In this document: piece by piece, positions 8,970 to 18,479 of the stretch
Layout: each line of letters opens with the position of its first letter
Position numbering within the stretch: the stretch's first letter is position 1
Origin: Haloglomus salinum
GTDB taxonomy: Archaea > Halobacteriota > Halobacteria > Halobacteriales > Haloarculaceae
Assembly (NCBI RefSeq): GCF_024298825.1
Contig: NZ_CP101153.1
Coordinates: forward strand, 1,550,001 to 1,614,000
Direction: 5' to 3'
Length of the DNA: 64,000 nucleotides
Program-made: the position numbers and the translations under genes
Notes under the pieces: generated by a model
What the model saw: only the letters and a program-made list of their open reading frames with translations
Told to the model about the DNA's origin: nothing
The model's database searches: none

Positions 8970-9389
8970 TCAGTACGGCGGGGACTCGCCCGCGACGACG
9001 CCCGCGAGGTTCCCCAGCTCTCCCACGAGCAGCCGGTTCAGGTCGTCGAGCGTGACGATGCCCGCCAGCTCACCGCCGTCGAGGACCGGCATCCGGCGGA
9101 CGCCGGCCCCGCACATCTCGCGGGACACCTCCATGACGCCGGTCTCGACGTCCACCGTCGTCGGGTCGGCCGTCATCACGTCGCTCGCGGTGGTCGACGT
9201 GGGGTCGGCGCCGTCGGCCACGACGCGGAGCGCGATGTCCCGGTCCGTCACGATGCCCACCGGCTCGCCGTCGTCGACCACGACGACGCTCCCGACGTTC
9301 TCGGCCCTCGCGAGTTCGGCGACCTCGGTGACCGCCGTGCCGGGCGTCGCCGTCACTACGTCCTCCCGCATCAGGTCTCGTACTGTCAT
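8970..9389 (-). CDS. CBS-pair domain protein
   Basis: A 139-residue protein made almost entirely of two CBS motifs (about residues 5-60 and 70-125), each with the GxVPV/GIVT core: VGIVTDRDIALRVV in the first and LAGIVTLDDLNRLL in the second. CBS pairs bind adenine nucleotides and usually regulate an attached or associated protein. Here there is no fused effector, so it is a stand-alone nucleotide sensor. It is divergent from the UspA gene at 9563; both protein types commonly bind adenine nucleotides, so related stress control is possible but unproven. Confidence 0.85.
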   Translation of the reverse strand: MTVRDLMREDVVTATPGTAVTEVAELARAENVGSVVVVDDGEPVGIVTDRDIALRVVADGADPTSTTASDVMTADPTTVDVETGVMEVSREMCGAGVRRMPVLDGGELAGIVTLDDLNRLLVGELGNLAGVVAGESPPY

Positions 9390-9562
9390 TCCGTGTCACC
9401 TCCGCGTGGGGGTTCTCCGGCGAGTACCAGGAGTGTGGCTCTGGTTCCCACACTGCGGGAACCGCGGCGACGGAGTCACCGTAACCGGCCGGATTCGCTG
9501 ATTCCCAGCCGAGAGGAACGCCCGACGTAGTTTACCGCTACGGCGACCTACCTGTAGACATC

Positions 9563-10456
9563 ATGTACGACCGTATCCTCGTGGCGACCGACGGGAGCGA
9601 GACCGCCGACACCGCCGTGGAGGGCGCTGTCCGGCTCGCCGACCAGTTCGGTGCTGACCTCCACGCCATCCACGTCACGCCGCCGGACGACGGGGGGGCG
9701 CCCCGCGGCTCGCCGGACGGAGTCGACCCCGACGCCCTGCTCGAGGATGTCGCTGCTCGTGCCGCCGAGTCCGATGTCCCCGTCTCGACCGCGGTCCGCC
9801 CCAACGAATCCGGCGCCGCTCGCGCCATCGCGGACTACGCCGAGGCCCAGGACGTGGACCTGCTGGTGATGGGGACCCAGGGCCGGACCGGCCTGGACCG
9901 GTTCGTCCTCGGGAGCGTGACCGAGCGGGCCCTCCGAATCTCGCCGGTTCCCGTCCTGACGGCCCGGACCTCGACACCTGTCGAGGAGCTGGACGACGTT
10001 CTCGTCGCCACGGACGGGAGCGAGGGGGCAGCCGCCGCGGTCACGCACGCGGTCGACCTGGCGGCGGCGGCCGACGCGACGCTCCACGTGATACACGTCG
10101 TGGATGTCACCGTCGCGTGGCCGACCGGCGCCGGTGGCCCCCTCCTCGACCGGATGGAGGATGCCGGGCGAGAGGCCGTCGACCGGGCGGTCGAGCGGGC
10201 CGGTCGAGCGGACGTCCCGGCCGTCGAGGCCACCCTCCTCAGTGGGTCGCCGTACCGTGCCATCGTGGACTACGCCGCCGATGCCGACGTGGACCTGACC
10301 GTCGTGGGAACCCACGGCCGGTCCGGGCTCGACCGGCTCCTCCTGGGCAGCGTGGCCGAGCGTGTCGTCCGGACCGCTGGGACGCCCGTGCTGGCGCTCA
10401 AGGCGGCGGATGCCGAGCCGGCCGAGACGGACTGGACCGACGTGCACGAGTCGTAG
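9563..10456 (+). CDS. Tandem universal stress protein (two UspA domains)
   Basis: A 297-residue protein with two UspA folds (about residues 1-145 and 149-290). Each starts with a DxxLVATDGSE-type strand and ends with the ATP-binding signature G-x2-G-x9-GS: GTQGRTGLDRFVLGS in the first and GTHGRSGLDRLLLGS in the second. Both domains therefore look competent to bind ATP. Such tandem Usps act as intracellular dimers within one chain, and their partners are generally unknown. The gene stands alone, divergent from the CBS protein. Confidence 0.9.
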   Translation: MYDRILVATDGSETADTAVEGAVRLADQFGADLHAIHVTPPDDGGAPRGSPDGVDPDALLEDVAARAAESDVPVSTAVRPNESGAARAIADYAEAQDVDLLVMGTQGRTGLDRFVLGSVTERALRISPVPVLTARTSTPVEELDDVLVATDGSEGAAAAVTHAVDLAAAADATLHVIHVVDVTVAWPTGAGGPLLDRMEDAGREAVDRAVERAGRADVPAVEATLLSGSPYRAIVDYAADADVDLTVVGTHGRSGLDRLLLGSVAERVVRTAGTPVLALKAADAEPAETDWTDVHES

Positions 10457-10582
10457 CGCGCTCGCTCGGCACTCGGAATTACGTGGATATGCGGTATTTT
10501 ATGGGGTTGTGTGCCATCTCCGGGGACATAACGTGTACTAAATCTAGAAATAGCGTGTAGAAACGTTATCTGGTATCGCCTT

Positions 10583-10876
10583 TCATCCGGCTCCCCGGGC
10601 GGCCCGGTAGACCCCTCCGGCTATCACTGCGAGCCCGTAGCACGCCATCGCGAACGGCACCCAGTAGACCCACAGCGCGAAGTTCGGGAACAGCAGGTTC
10701 CCGACGGCACTCCCGATGGTGAGGACGAGGTAGCCGGGGAACGCCAGCGGCGTCATGAACGCCGAGTCGAGCGCGCCCGCGACGAGCGGGACCGTCAGCA
10801 GGGCGAACGCGACGACCACGGCGGGCCCGGCGAACAGTTCCCGCAGGTCGGCGGCCGTCCGTGTGTCGGCACTCAT
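10583..10876 (-). CDS. Small polytopic membrane protein
   Basis: A 97-residue protein with three hydrophobic segments (about residues 17-35, 43-62 and 68-90) and short polar ends. The ATG at 10874-10876 overlaps the stop codon of the upstream desuccinylase-like gene (ATGA), so it is translated from the same message. No family is recognised. The coupling suggests it may hold or assist the exported enzyme at the membrane, but that is inference. Confidence 0.6.
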   Translation of the reverse strand: MSADTRTAADLRELFAGPAVVVAFALLTVPLVAGALDSAFMTPLAFPGYLVLTIGSAVGNLLFPNFALWVYWVPFAMACYGLAVIAGGVYRAARGAG

Positions 10877-11676
10877 GCGTCGCCTCCGGCCCGCTCGAGG
10901 CCGTGTCCGGCCAGCAGTTCGGTCGCCAGCCGCCCGGTCCACCGGGCGCCGGCCTCGTCGTCGAGCAGGTACTCGGTCACCTCGACGATGTGGGCCGGTT
11001 CGCCGAGGTCCCCGCCGACCTTGTGTGAGAGGAGCGGTGCGTCGCCACTGAGCGGGTGGCCGACACGGAAGTCGTGGAACGGCATGTACCACGGGACGGC
11101 GGCGTCGTTGACCGTCGCGGTCGCGGTCTCGGCGACGGTGACGGCGTCGCCGGCGGCCGTCGGGAAGACGGCCTGTCCCACGAAGTCCGGGTGCGTGCCG
11201 TACAGTCCCTTCGAGGACTGGAGCGTCGTCAGCACGTCCGGGTCCGCCTCGACGATTCGGTCCCAGAGCGCCCGCGCGAGTTCGGTCGCGGGCTCCCTGC
11301 CGGGCGTGAACTGCCGGTTCAGGTCGCCGTGCTCTCCCTCGCGGGTGTCCCGCTCGACGGCCACCCGGTTCGCGCGTGGAATCACCACGAGGCGGCCCGC
11401 CGCGAGGTCCCACTCCCGGAGCCGGTCGGCGGCGAGGATGCCGCTACGCTCGTCGCCGTGGATGCCACCGACGGCGACGGCTGTCGGCCCCGACTCCGCG
11501 CCTTCGATGACGTACACCGGCGTCTCGTGGGCCGTCCCGGGCATGATGGTGTCCGAGGGCCCGGGCGTCGACGGGGCCGCCTCGGTCGTGCCGGGCGACC
11601 CGAAGCCGACCGCGGATACACCGAGTGCGGTCCCGGCTGCCGCTGCCCCACCCCGGATGAACTGGCGTCGTCTCAT
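10873..11676 (-). CDS. Tat-exported succinylglutamate desuccinylase/aspartoacylase-like protein
   Basis: A 267-residue protein beginning MRRRQFIRGG followed by an Ala/Gly-rich hydrophobic stretch, a Tat signal typical of haloarchaeal secreted enzymes. The mature part has the zinc-peptidase-like core of the AstE/AspA family: GIHGDERSG with His73 and Glu76 as zinc ligands and LNRQFTPG further on. Members hydrolyse N-acyl amino acids or related amides, or trim carboxyl ends; the substrate here is unknown. Export of this family is uncommon. A second, unexported family member lies at 63179. It is followed by a coupled small membrane protein. Confidence 0.75.
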   Translation of the reverse strand: MRRRQFIRGGAAAAGTALGVSAVGFGSPGTTEAAPSTPGPSDTIMPGTAHETPVYVIEGAESGPTAVAVGGIHGDERSGILAADRLREWDLAAGRLVVIPRANRVAVERDTREGEHGDLNRQFTPGREPATELARALWDRIVEADPDVLTTLQSSKGLYGTHPDFVGQAVFPTAAGDAVTVAETATATVNDAAVPWYMPFHDFRVGHPLSGDAPLLSHKVGGDLGEPAHIVEVTEYLLDDEAGARWTGRLATELLAGHGLERAGGDA

Positions 11677-12053
11677 CGTCGGAGGGAGGCACTGTTCGGC
11701 CAAGGTTACGTGGGTGCTAACGCGGCCGCTGTCGAGCCTCCTGCCGGGGGATGCTGCCCTCCGCCTTCGACAGTGGACGTTCCACTGTCTCCAACGCCCG
11801 AATTTACATTGTAGTGTGAATCTCGATATCGTGTCTGGCTCGTAAGGAAAAGTGCGAGTCTGTGGCGGAATGGGGGCGTCGGGTGGGGGGCCATCCGAAC
11901 CGCCGACCTGCCGGGTGTCGTCTAACGGCTTACACGCCCAATCGGCATTCATGGGCGCAAATAGCGCCTGTTGGCGACTTCTGCGACCGGGGAACTCGCC
12001 GTCCCCAGCGCACGAACCAAACCTTTGATGCCACGCGAGCGGGTTTACATTGT
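11677..12053. promoter_or_regulatory. Divergent intergenic control region
   Basis: This 377-bp non-coding region separates the Tat-exported enzyme (leftward) from the glutaryl-CoA dehydrogenase gene (rightward). It contains a perfect 9+3+9 palindrome and two exact copies of an 11-base motif, listed separately. Nothing in it looks coding. Confidence 0.6.
11769..11789. promoter_or_regulatory. Perfect 21-bp palindrome, likely operator
   Basis: The arms GACAGTGGA and TCCACTGTC are exact reverse complements separated by CGT. With no T-tract following and a location between two divergent genes, an operator for a dimeric repressor is more likely than a terminator. Confidence 0.5.
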
Positions 12054-12054
12054 A
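12044..12054 (+). promoter_or_regulatory. TTTACATTGTA motif at the gcdH start (second copy at 11803-11813)
   Basis: The motif TTTACATTGTA occurs twice in this intergenic region, at 11803-11813 and at 12044-12054. Its last base is the A of the gcdH ATG. A protein bound there would cover the 5' end of the message if the transcript is leaderless or nearly so, which suits a repressor site. The regulator is not identified. Confidence 0.45.
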
Positions 12055-13217
12055 TGATAGACTACGTCGATCTGGAGTCGGACCTGACGGAGGAGGAGCG
12101 GATGGTGCGTGACACGGCGCGTGAGTTCGTGGAGGACAAGGTCAAGCCCGTGGTGGCCGACCACTGGATCGAGGGGACGTTCCCGATGGAACTCGTCGGG
12201 GAGATGGGCGAGCTGGGGTTCTACGCGCCCAATCTCTCCGGGTACGGGCTGCCGGACCTCAGCGAGACGGCGTACGGCATCCTGATGCAGGAGCTGGAGG
12301 CGGGCGACTCGGGGCTGCGGTCGATGGCGTCGGTGCAGGGCTCGCTGGTGATGTACCCGATTCACGCGTACGGGAGCGAGGCCCAGAAGGACGAGTGGCT
12401 CGAGGCGATGGGGACCGGCGAGAAAATCGGCTGCTTCGGGCTGACCGAGCCCAACCACGGGTCGAACCCCTCGCGGATGGAGACGTCCGCCGAGGCCGAG
12501 GACGACGGGTACGTGCTGAACGGCACCAAGACGTGGATTACGAACTCACCGCTCGCCGATGTCGCTGTGGTGTGGGCGAAGGACCGCTCGGACCCGGACG
12601 ACCCGGTTCGTGGATTCCTGGTGGAGACGGACCGCGACGGCGTCGAGACGCCGAAAATCGACGAGAAGCTCTCGCTGCGGGCTTCGATTACGGGGCAGAT
12701 CGAGCTCTCGAACGTCTACGTCCCCGAAGCGAACGTGCTGCCGGGCGTGCAGGGGATGAAGGGGCCGCTGTCCTGCCTGACGCAGGCGCGCTACGGGATT
12801 GCCTGGGGCGCGGTCGGTGCGGCCATGGACTGTTTCGAGACCGCGCGGGAGTACGCGACGGACCGCGAGCAGTTCGGCAAGCCCATCGGGAGTTTCCAGC
12901 TCCAGCAGGAGAAGCTGGCCGAGATGGCCACTCAGATCACGACCGCGCAGCTCCTGGCCCAGCGTCTGGCCGAGCTGAAGGAGCGCGGTGACCTGCGCCC
13001 GGAGCAGGTCTCGATGGCCAAGCGCAACAACGTCCGAATGGCGCGTGACCAGTCCCGCATCGCCCGTGAGATGCTGGGCGGGAACGGCATCACGGCGGAC
13101 TACTCGCCGATGCGCCACATGGCCAACCTCGAAACGGTCTACACCTACGAGGGCACCCACGACATCCACTCGCTCATCCTCGGCCACGACCTGACCGGCA
13201 TCCCCGCATTCGAGTGA
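12054..13217 (+). CDS. gcdH: Glutaryl-CoA dehydrogenase-like acyl-CoA dehydrogenase
   Basis: A 387-residue flavoenzyme that by family oxidises and decarboxylates glutaryl-CoA to crotonyl-CoA in lysine, tryptophan or aromatic breakdown. It follows the GCDH branch closely: CFGLTEPNHGSNPSRMET, NGTKTWITNSP, ARYGIAWG, KRNN and MLGGNGI, ending in NTYEGTHDIH-like sequence with the catalytic Glu. The residues corresponding to human Glu87, Arg94 and Ser95 are kept (Glu82, Arg89, Ser90 here), which fits a decarboxylating enzyme. The start gives the usual family length. It is followed after 7 bp by a thiolase, so the two probably form an operon. Confidence 0.85.
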   Translation: MIDYVDLESDLTEEERMVRDTAREFVEDKVKPVVADHWIEGTFPMELVGEMGELGFYAPNLSGYGLPDLSETAYGILMQELEAGDSGLRSMASVQGSLVMYPIHAYGSEAQKDEWLEAMGTGEKIGCFGLTEPNHGSNPSRMETSAEAEDDGYVLNGTKTWITNSPLADVAVVWAKDRSDPDDPVRGFLVETDRDGVETPKIDEKLSLRASITGQIELSNVYVPEANVLPGVQGMKGPLSCLTQARYGIAWGAVGAAMDCFETAREYATDREQFGKPIGSFQLQQEKLAEMATQITTAQLLAQRLAELKERGDLRPEQVSMAKRNNVRMARDQSRIAREMLGGNGITADYSPMRHMANLETVYTYEGTHDIHSLILGHDLTGIPAFE

Positions 13218-13224
13218 CCGACCG

Positions 13225-14373
13225 ATGAGTGCCAACCCATCAGACACCGACCCGGTCGTGGTCGCGGCCTGGCGCACGCCGCAGGGGAAACAGGGGGGCG
13301 TCTACGCCGACACCCGGAGCGAGGAGCTCTCGGTCGCCGTCGTGAACGAACTGCTGGCCGAGACGGGCCTGCCAGGGGAGCAGGTCGACGACCTCCAGTG
13401 GGGCTGTGCGAAGCAGGTGAAAGAGCAGGGGAACAACCTCGCCCGCGTCATCACCCTCCTCTCGGACCTGGGCGAGTCGGTCCCCGGGACGACCATCGAC
13501 CGGCTCTGTGGCTCCTCCGCGCAGGCCATCGCCGCCGCCGCGGACCACATCCGCGCCGGCCAGCGCGACGTGATCATCGCCGGCGGCGTCGAGAACATGT
13601 CCCGCGTCGAGCGCGACCACGGAATCGACTCCTATCCCGGCATCCGCGAGCGGTACGACACCGACGCCCTCCAGATGGGGCAGACCGCCGAGGCCGTCGC
13701 CGAGCGGTTCGACGTCGCCCGCGAGGCCCAGGACTCATACGCCGCCCGCTCACAGCAGCGGGCCGTCGCGGCGACCGAGGCCGGCCGGTTCGACGACGAA
13801 ATCGTTCCCATCGAGACGGCCGACGGCGTCGTCACCGAGGACGAGGGGCTCCGCCCCGGCACGACGGCGGAGAAACTCGCCGAGTTGCCGACCGTCTTCC
13901 GCGAGGACGGAACCGTCACGCCGGGCAACGCCTCGCAGATCTCCGACGGGGCCGCCGGCGTGCTGCTCGCGTCGCGGGCCTTCGCCGACGCGCACGACCT
14001 CCCGGTCCTCGCGGAGGTCGGCGCTCACGACGTGGCCGGCGTCGACCCCGAGGTCATGGGTATCGGTCCGGTTCCCGCCGTCCGCGGGCTCACCGAGCGC
14101 GCCGGGACGACCATCGACGACTACGACCTCGTCGAGTTGAACGAGGCGTTCGCGAGCCAGACGCTGTACTGCCAGCGCGAACTCGGTATCGAGGACGAGC
14201 GGTTCAACGTCAACGGCGGCGCCATCGCCATCGGTCACCCGCTCGGGGCCAGTGGTGCCCGGCTCCCGACGACGCTCATCCACGAACTGGACCGTCGCGG
14301 CGGTGGCCGCGGGCTCTCGACGATGTGCATCGGCTACGGCCAGGGCATCGCCATCGAGTTCATCGTTCCCTGA
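13225..14373 (+). CDS. Thiolase family acetyl-CoA acyltransferase
   Basis: A 382-residue thiolase. The nucleophile is Cys95 in DRLCGSSAQ, the catalytic His338 is in [10 protein letters not shown], and the second active-site Cys368 is in [10 protein letters not shown]. In most thiolases the last motif reads CIGGGQG, so the Tyr replacing Gly is a mild deviation. Thiolases cleave 3-ketoacyl-CoA to acetyl-CoA or run the reverse condensation. Directly downstream of glutaryl-CoA dehydrogenase it would complete the path from glutaryl-CoA to acetyl-CoA once a hydratase and a hydroxyacyl-CoA dehydrogenase, not present here, have acted. Confidence 0.88.
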   Translation: MSANPSDTDPVVVAAWRTPQGKQGGVYADTRSEELSVAVVNELLAETGLPGEQVDDLQWGCAKQVKEQGNNLARVITLLSDLGESVPGTTIDRLCGSSAQAIAAAADHIRAGQRDVIIAGGVENMSRVERDHGIDSYPGIRERYDTDALQMGQTAEAVAERFDVAREAQDSYAARSQQRAVAATEAGRFDDEIVPIETADGVVTEDEGLRPGTTAEKLAELPTVFREDGTVTPGNASQISDGAAGVLLASRAFADAHDLPVLAEVGAHDVAGVDPEVMGIGPVPAVRGLTERAGTTIDDYDLVELNEAFASQTLYCQRELGIEDERFNVNGGAIAIGHPLGASGARLPTTLIHELDRRGGGRGLSTMCIGYGQGIAIEFIVP

Positions 14374-14449
14374 CTGGCGCCGCCCCCCCGAGCGCATCAT
14401 CCAGCGGAAGCGGCCGCGGTAATCAGCTGAGACGACGGTTCCGGCGCTG

Positions 14450-14926
14450 TCAGTCGGTGATACGGCGCCAGGAGAACACCCCTCCGAGCAGTAGTCCGAG
14501 CCCGACCAGCAGATATCCCAGTGCGCTGCTGCGGTCGCCGTACCACGGGCGCTCGACGCAGTTCCCACGGATGCTGTGCGCCCGGTAGTTCCGGCCGTCG
14601 AACACGACGTACGGGGGAAGCGTGTCCGCCGCGGCCATCCGGTCCCGGTCCTGGAACCGGACGAACGACCCGTTCGCGGCACGCCCCTCGTCGAAGACGG
14701 TCTGCTGGGTCTCGTTGAGTGCGCGGTACCGGCTCCGCTCTCGCTCGTCGGGAGGCTCCTCGTCCAACTCGTACACCGCGAGCTGGACCAGTTCACAATC
14801 CGCAATCGAGGTCGAACGCATGGGTGGCTCGGTCGGCCCCACCGGGGCCACGATAAGGCCGGAACCGGTGACGACGAGGACGAGCACACCGGCGAGTACC
14901 CCTCGCTCCCGGGTCGTGAACGACAT
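14450..14926 (-). CDS. Two-TM hypothetical protein with extracytoplasmic domain
   Basis: A 158-residue protein with hydrophobic segments at both ends (about residues 9-28 and 134-152) and a polar domain of about 100 residues between them, which contains two Cys (in ADCEL and GNCVE) that could form a disulfide outside the cell. The C-terminal RRITD end is basic, consistent with the cytoplasm. I do not recognise the family. It stands alone, convergent with the thiolase gene. Confidence 0.55.
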   Translation of the reverse strand: MSFTTRERGVLAGVLVLVVTGSGLIVAPVGPTEPPMRSTSIADCELVQLAVYELDEEPPDERERSRYRALNETQQTVFDEGRAANGSFVRFQDRDRMAAADTLPPYVVFDGRNYRAHSIRGNCVERPWYGDRSSALGYLLVGLGLLLGGVFSWRRITD

Positions 14927-15028
14927 CCGGTTCAGCGTATGGAAACGGGGGCGATAACGGTTCCCACTATCCGGTTCGCCACTACTCGGCGTCCAGAGCA
15001 GCGGCCGACAGTTCCGTCCGGGGGAGCC

Positions 15029-16618
15029 TCAGTCGCCGCTCCGGAGTTCGTACTTCTGGACCTTGCCGGTCTCGGTCCGTGGCAGTTCCTCGCGGAACTC
15101 CACGATGCGGGGGTGTTTGTACTCGGCGAGCGCGTCGAGGCAGTACTGCTTGATCTCCTCTTCGGTCACGTCCTCGCCGGGCTCGTAGCCGGCTGCCGGG
15201 ACGACGAGTGCCTTGATGGTCTGCCCGCGGCGCTCGTCGTCGACGCCGACGACCGCGGCGTCGGCGATGGCCTCGTGTTCGTAGAGGAGTTCCTCGACCT
15301 CGCGCGGGTAGACGTTGTAGCCCCCCGTGACGATCATGTGTTTCTTCCGGTCGACGACGTAGAAGAAGTCGTCCTCGTCCCAGTAGCCGAGGTCGCCGGT
15401 GTGGAACCAGCGCTTGCCGTCGGCCTCGGTGAACGCCGCCTCGTTCGCCTCGGGGAGGCCGTAGTAGCCCTGCATCACGTTCGGCCCGGCGACGACGAGT
15501 TCCCCGACGACCGCGTCGAGGTCCGCCTCGTCCTCGTCGACCGGCCCGCGCTCGACGCGGGGCAGCTCCTCGAACTGCTGGTCGACGATCTTCGCGTCCA
15601 CGGCGTCGATGGGCTGGCCGATGCTGCCCTTCCGCCGGGCGCCCGGCCGGTTCGCGTGGGTAACGGGCGAGGTTTCGGTGAGGCCGTATCCCTCGTAGAG
15701 GTCGACGCCGAACAGCTCCTCGAACGTCTCCAGCACCTCCATCGGGAGGCTGGAGCCGCCGGAGTTGACGAACCGGAGCGAGGAGAGGTCCCGGTCGGCG
15801 GCGTCGGGCTGGTTGATCATGTCGTTGAACATCGCCGGCACGCCGAACATGACCGTGATGCCACGGTCCTCGATGAGGTCGAACACGGCCTGCGGGTCCC
15901 ACTCCGTGACCGGCACGTAGGTCGCGCCCTGGAACATGGCGGCGTTCATCACGCCGGACATGCCGTAGATGTGGAACAGCGGCAGCGTCCCCACGAGTTC
16001 GTCGTCGGGGCCGAGGCTCGGATCCATCACCGTCGCGTTCGCCATCGAGTTCGACGCGAGGTTGTCGTGGCTCAGGAGCACACCCTTCGGCTGCCCGGTC
16101 GTCCCCGAGGTGTACGGCTGGACCGCGATGTCGTCGTCGCCGCGCTCGACGACCGGCAGGGTGTCGGCGGCCAGGAACGACGCGAAACCGACGGCGTCCG
16201 CCGTCGTTTTGTCCGCATCCGCCGCGCTGTCACCGACGCTGATGACCGTCTCGACGTCCGTGTCGTCCTGCACCGCGGCGACGGCGTCGGCGTTCTCGGC
16301 GAGCGTGACGACCGCCTTCGCCCCGCTGTCGGCCAGCAGGTGGCTGATCTCGCGGGCCTTGTACTGCGGGTTCATCGGGACGACGATGGCGCCGGCCCGG
16401 AGCGTCCCGTAGAACGCCGTCACGAACTGCGGGAGGTTCGGGAGGTAGATGCCGACGCGGTCGTCGGCGCCGACGCCGCGCTCGTCGAGTGCGGCGGCGA
16501 ACTGCCCGGTTCGCTCCCAGAACTCGGCGTAGGACTGCTCGGTGCCGTGGTAGGCGATGGCGGTGGCGTCGGGCGTCGATTCGACTGTGTCTCTGACTTC
16601 GCTGACGAGGTTCGTCAT
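15029..16618 (-). CDS. Acyl-CoA synthetase (AMP-forming)
   Basis: A 529-residue ANL-superfamily ligase that activates a carboxylic acid to its CoA thioester via an acyl-adenylate. Core motifs are YTSGTTGQPKGVLLSH (P-loop, about residues 167-182), YGLTETSP, TGDLGYWDEDDFF, and the C-terminal lysine motif RTETGKVQKYELR. It is the last gene of a minus-strand series with the ThDP enzyme (42 bp upstream) and the TRAP transporter, suggesting it activates a product made from an imported acid. Chain length and type of substrate cannot be read from the sequence. Confidence 0.88.
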   Translation of the reverse strand: MTNLVSEVRDTVESTPDATAIAYHGTEQSYAEFWERTGQFAAALDERGVGADDRVGIYLPNLPQFVTAFYGTLRAGAIVVPMNPQYKAREISHLLADSGAKAVVTLAENADAVAAVQDDTDVETVISVGDSAADADKTTADAVGFASFLAADTLPVVERGDDDIAVQPYTSGTTGQPKGVLLSHDNLASNSMANATVMDPSLGPDDELVGTLPLFHIYGMSGVMNAAMFQGATYVPVTEWDPQAVFDLIEDRGITVMFGVPAMFNDMINQPDAADRDLSSLRFVNSGGSSLPMEVLETFEELFGVDLYEGYGLTETSPVTHANRPGARRKGSIGQPIDAVDAKIVDQQFEELPRVERGPVDEDEADLDAVVGELVVAGPNVMQGYYGLPEANEAAFTEADGKRWFHTGDLGYWDEDDFFYVVDRKKHMIVTGGYNVYPREVEELLYEHEAIADAAVVGVDDERRGQTIKALVVPAAGYEPGEDVTEEEIKQYCLDALAEYKHPRIVEFREELPRTETGKVQKYELRSGD

Positions 16619-16660
16619 TGGTTGGTGTGGTGTGTCGTGTGGTTGGCGGTCGATACGGGG

Positions 16661-18358
16661 TCAGTCGTGGACGAGCACGTCCACCACGCTCGGCCCGTCG
16701 GTGTCGAGGGCCCGTTCCAGCGCGGGGGCGATGTCGTCCGGCGTCTCGGCCCGCTCGGCGGTGGCACCGTGGCTCTCGGCACTCGCCACGAGGTCGACCG
16801 GCGGCTCGAAGTCCATCCCCACGTAGTCGTGGTCGGCGTCCGTGCCGCCGAACAGCGCCTGCGTGTTGTCCTTGAGGATGCGGTAGTTGCGGTTGTCCGC
16901 GACCACGACCGTCAGGTCGAGGTCGTAGCGCGCGGCCGAGTACACCGCCTGCGGGTAGTAGAGGTACGACCCGTCGCCGATGAACCCGAGCACGTCCCGG
17001 GGGTCCTCGCGCAGTGACTCGGCCAGCGCCGCGCCGACCGAGGCCGGGAGCCCGTAGCCGAGGCCGCCGCCCTTGTTCGAGAGCAGGCCCTCGGGCGCCA
17101 GCGACGAGCGGATGAGCAGCGGGTACTTCGAGGTGATGCCCTCGTCGACGATGAACGCGTCCGGGGCGACCGCCCCGATGGTGTCGACCAGGTCGGCCTT
17201 CGACGCCCGGGTGTCGCCGGGTGGCGTCTCGTCCTCGCTCGTGGCCCACAGCCGGGCGCCGAACGAGTCCTCGAACGTCTGAACGGCCGCGAGGCGCTCC
17301 TGTCGGGTCGCCGCGTCGAGCCGGTCGTCGAGGCGCTCGGCCAGCCCCTCCAGCACGAGGCCGGGGTCGCCGACGACGGCGGCATCGGCCGGCTGGTTCT
17401 TGCCGAGTTCCCACGCGTCGTCCGAGAGGTGGATGCAGGTCGTTCCCGGGTCGACGAGGTCGCCCTCGTGGCTGGATACGGTCGTGTGCGTCGAGCAGCC
17501 GGCGAAGACGACCGTGTCGGTGTCCATCGCCTCCCGGACCAGCGTCTCGCTCGGTGGGAGGTGTGACACCCACTGTGGGTGCTCGGTCGGGAAGTTCACC
17601 TCACAGCCCAGTATCTCCGCGTGGACGCGGGCGCCCGCCGCTTCGGCGAAGGTGACCGCCGCCTCGACCGCGTCGGTGCCCGCACGGGCGATGCCATCGC
17701 CCACGACGAGGACCGGCTCGTCGGCGTCGACGATGAGGTCGGCGGCCCGGTCGAGCTGGGCGGGGTCTCCGCCGCCGCCGTTCGGGACCGGCCCGAGCGG
17801 CTCGATGGCGTTCGGGGTCGTCGCCTCCTGCATCACGTCGACCGGGAGGCCGAGGAAGACGGGTCCCGTCGGCGGCGTCAGCGCGACGCGGAACGCCCGG
17901 CGCAGCATCGTCGGCAGCGCGTCGACGGACAGCACCTCGTCGGACCACTTCGTGAACTGGTCGACCAGTTCCAGCAGGTCACCGTGCAGCAGGGGCTCCT
18001 CGTGGCGGAAGTCCCGCTCGTGGTTGCCGGCCGTGATGACCAGCGGTGCGCCCGCGAACTCGGCGCCGTACGTGTTGCCGAGCCCGTGGGCGAGTCCCGG
18101 CGTGATGTGGAGGTTGACGACGCCGGCCGGCATGACCGCGTCGTCGTGGTGGCTGTGGTAGCGGCGCGTGCTCGCGTAGCCCGCGGCCATCCCGACGGCG
18201 ATGTCCTCGTGCAGGCCGAGCACGTACTCCAGGTCGCTCCGGCCCAGCGCGTCCATCACGGGCAGTTCGGTCGTGCCGGGATTGCCGAAGACGTGCTCGA
18301 CGCCGTACCGCTCGAGCGCGTCGACGAACAGGTCCGCGCCGGTGTAGTCGGCTACCAC
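16661..18358 (-). CDS. ThDP-dependent decarboxylase-like enzyme (benzoylformate decarboxylase/acetolactate synthase superfamily)
   Basis: A 565-residue enzyme with the three-domain ThDP layout: an N-terminal Pyr domain with the catalytic glutamate (Glu51 in GLHEDIAVGMAAGYA), a central domain, and a C-terminal PP domain with GDGSYLYYPQ and the second half of the motif about 27 residues on (ADNRNYRIL). Such enzymes act on 2-oxo acids. The overall pattern resembles benzoylformate decarboxylase more than acetolactate synthase, but the substrate is inferred. A GTG start at 18356-18358 is chosen because the protein then begins a few residues before the conserved GADLFVDALERYGV helix. Its neighbours are a TRAP importer and an acyl-CoA ligase. 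Confidence 0.75.
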   Translation of the reverse strand: MVADYTGADLFVDALERYGVEHVFGNPGTTELPVMDALGRSDLEYVLGLHEDIAVGMAAGYASTRRYHSHHDDAVMPAGVVNLHITPGLAHGLGNTYGAEFAGAPLVITAGNHERDFRHEEPLLHGDLLELVDQFTKWSDEVLSVDALPTMLRRAFRVALTPPTGPVFLGLPVDVMQEATTPNAIEPLGPVPNGGGGDPAQLDRAADLIVDADEPVLVVGDGIARAGTDAVEAAVTFAEAAGARVHAEILGCEVNFPTEHPQWVSHLPPSETLVREAMDTDTVVFAGCSTHTTVSSHEGDLVDPGTTCIHLSDDAWELGKNQPADAAVVGDPGLVLEGLAERLDDRLDAATRQERLAAVQTFEDSFGARLWATSEDETPPGDTRASKADLVDTIGAVAPDAFIVDEGITSKYPLLIRSSLAPEGLLSNKGGGLGYGLPASVGAALAESLREDPRDVLGFIGDGSYLYYPQAVYSAARYDLDLTVVVADNRNYRILKDNTQALFGGTDADHDYVGMDFEPPVDLVASAESHGATAERAETPDDIAPALERALDTDGPSVVDVLVHD

Positions 18359-18479
18359 GGGCCGGTCCCTCCGGTCGTGAGTCCTGCGCGTGCCGATTCC
18401 GTCCTCGCGGGCGAGTCGCGGTCGGCGTCTCGGAGCGGCGGCGTGTAGCGTGGCATGGAGTGGTGGAATCGAGCGGCGG

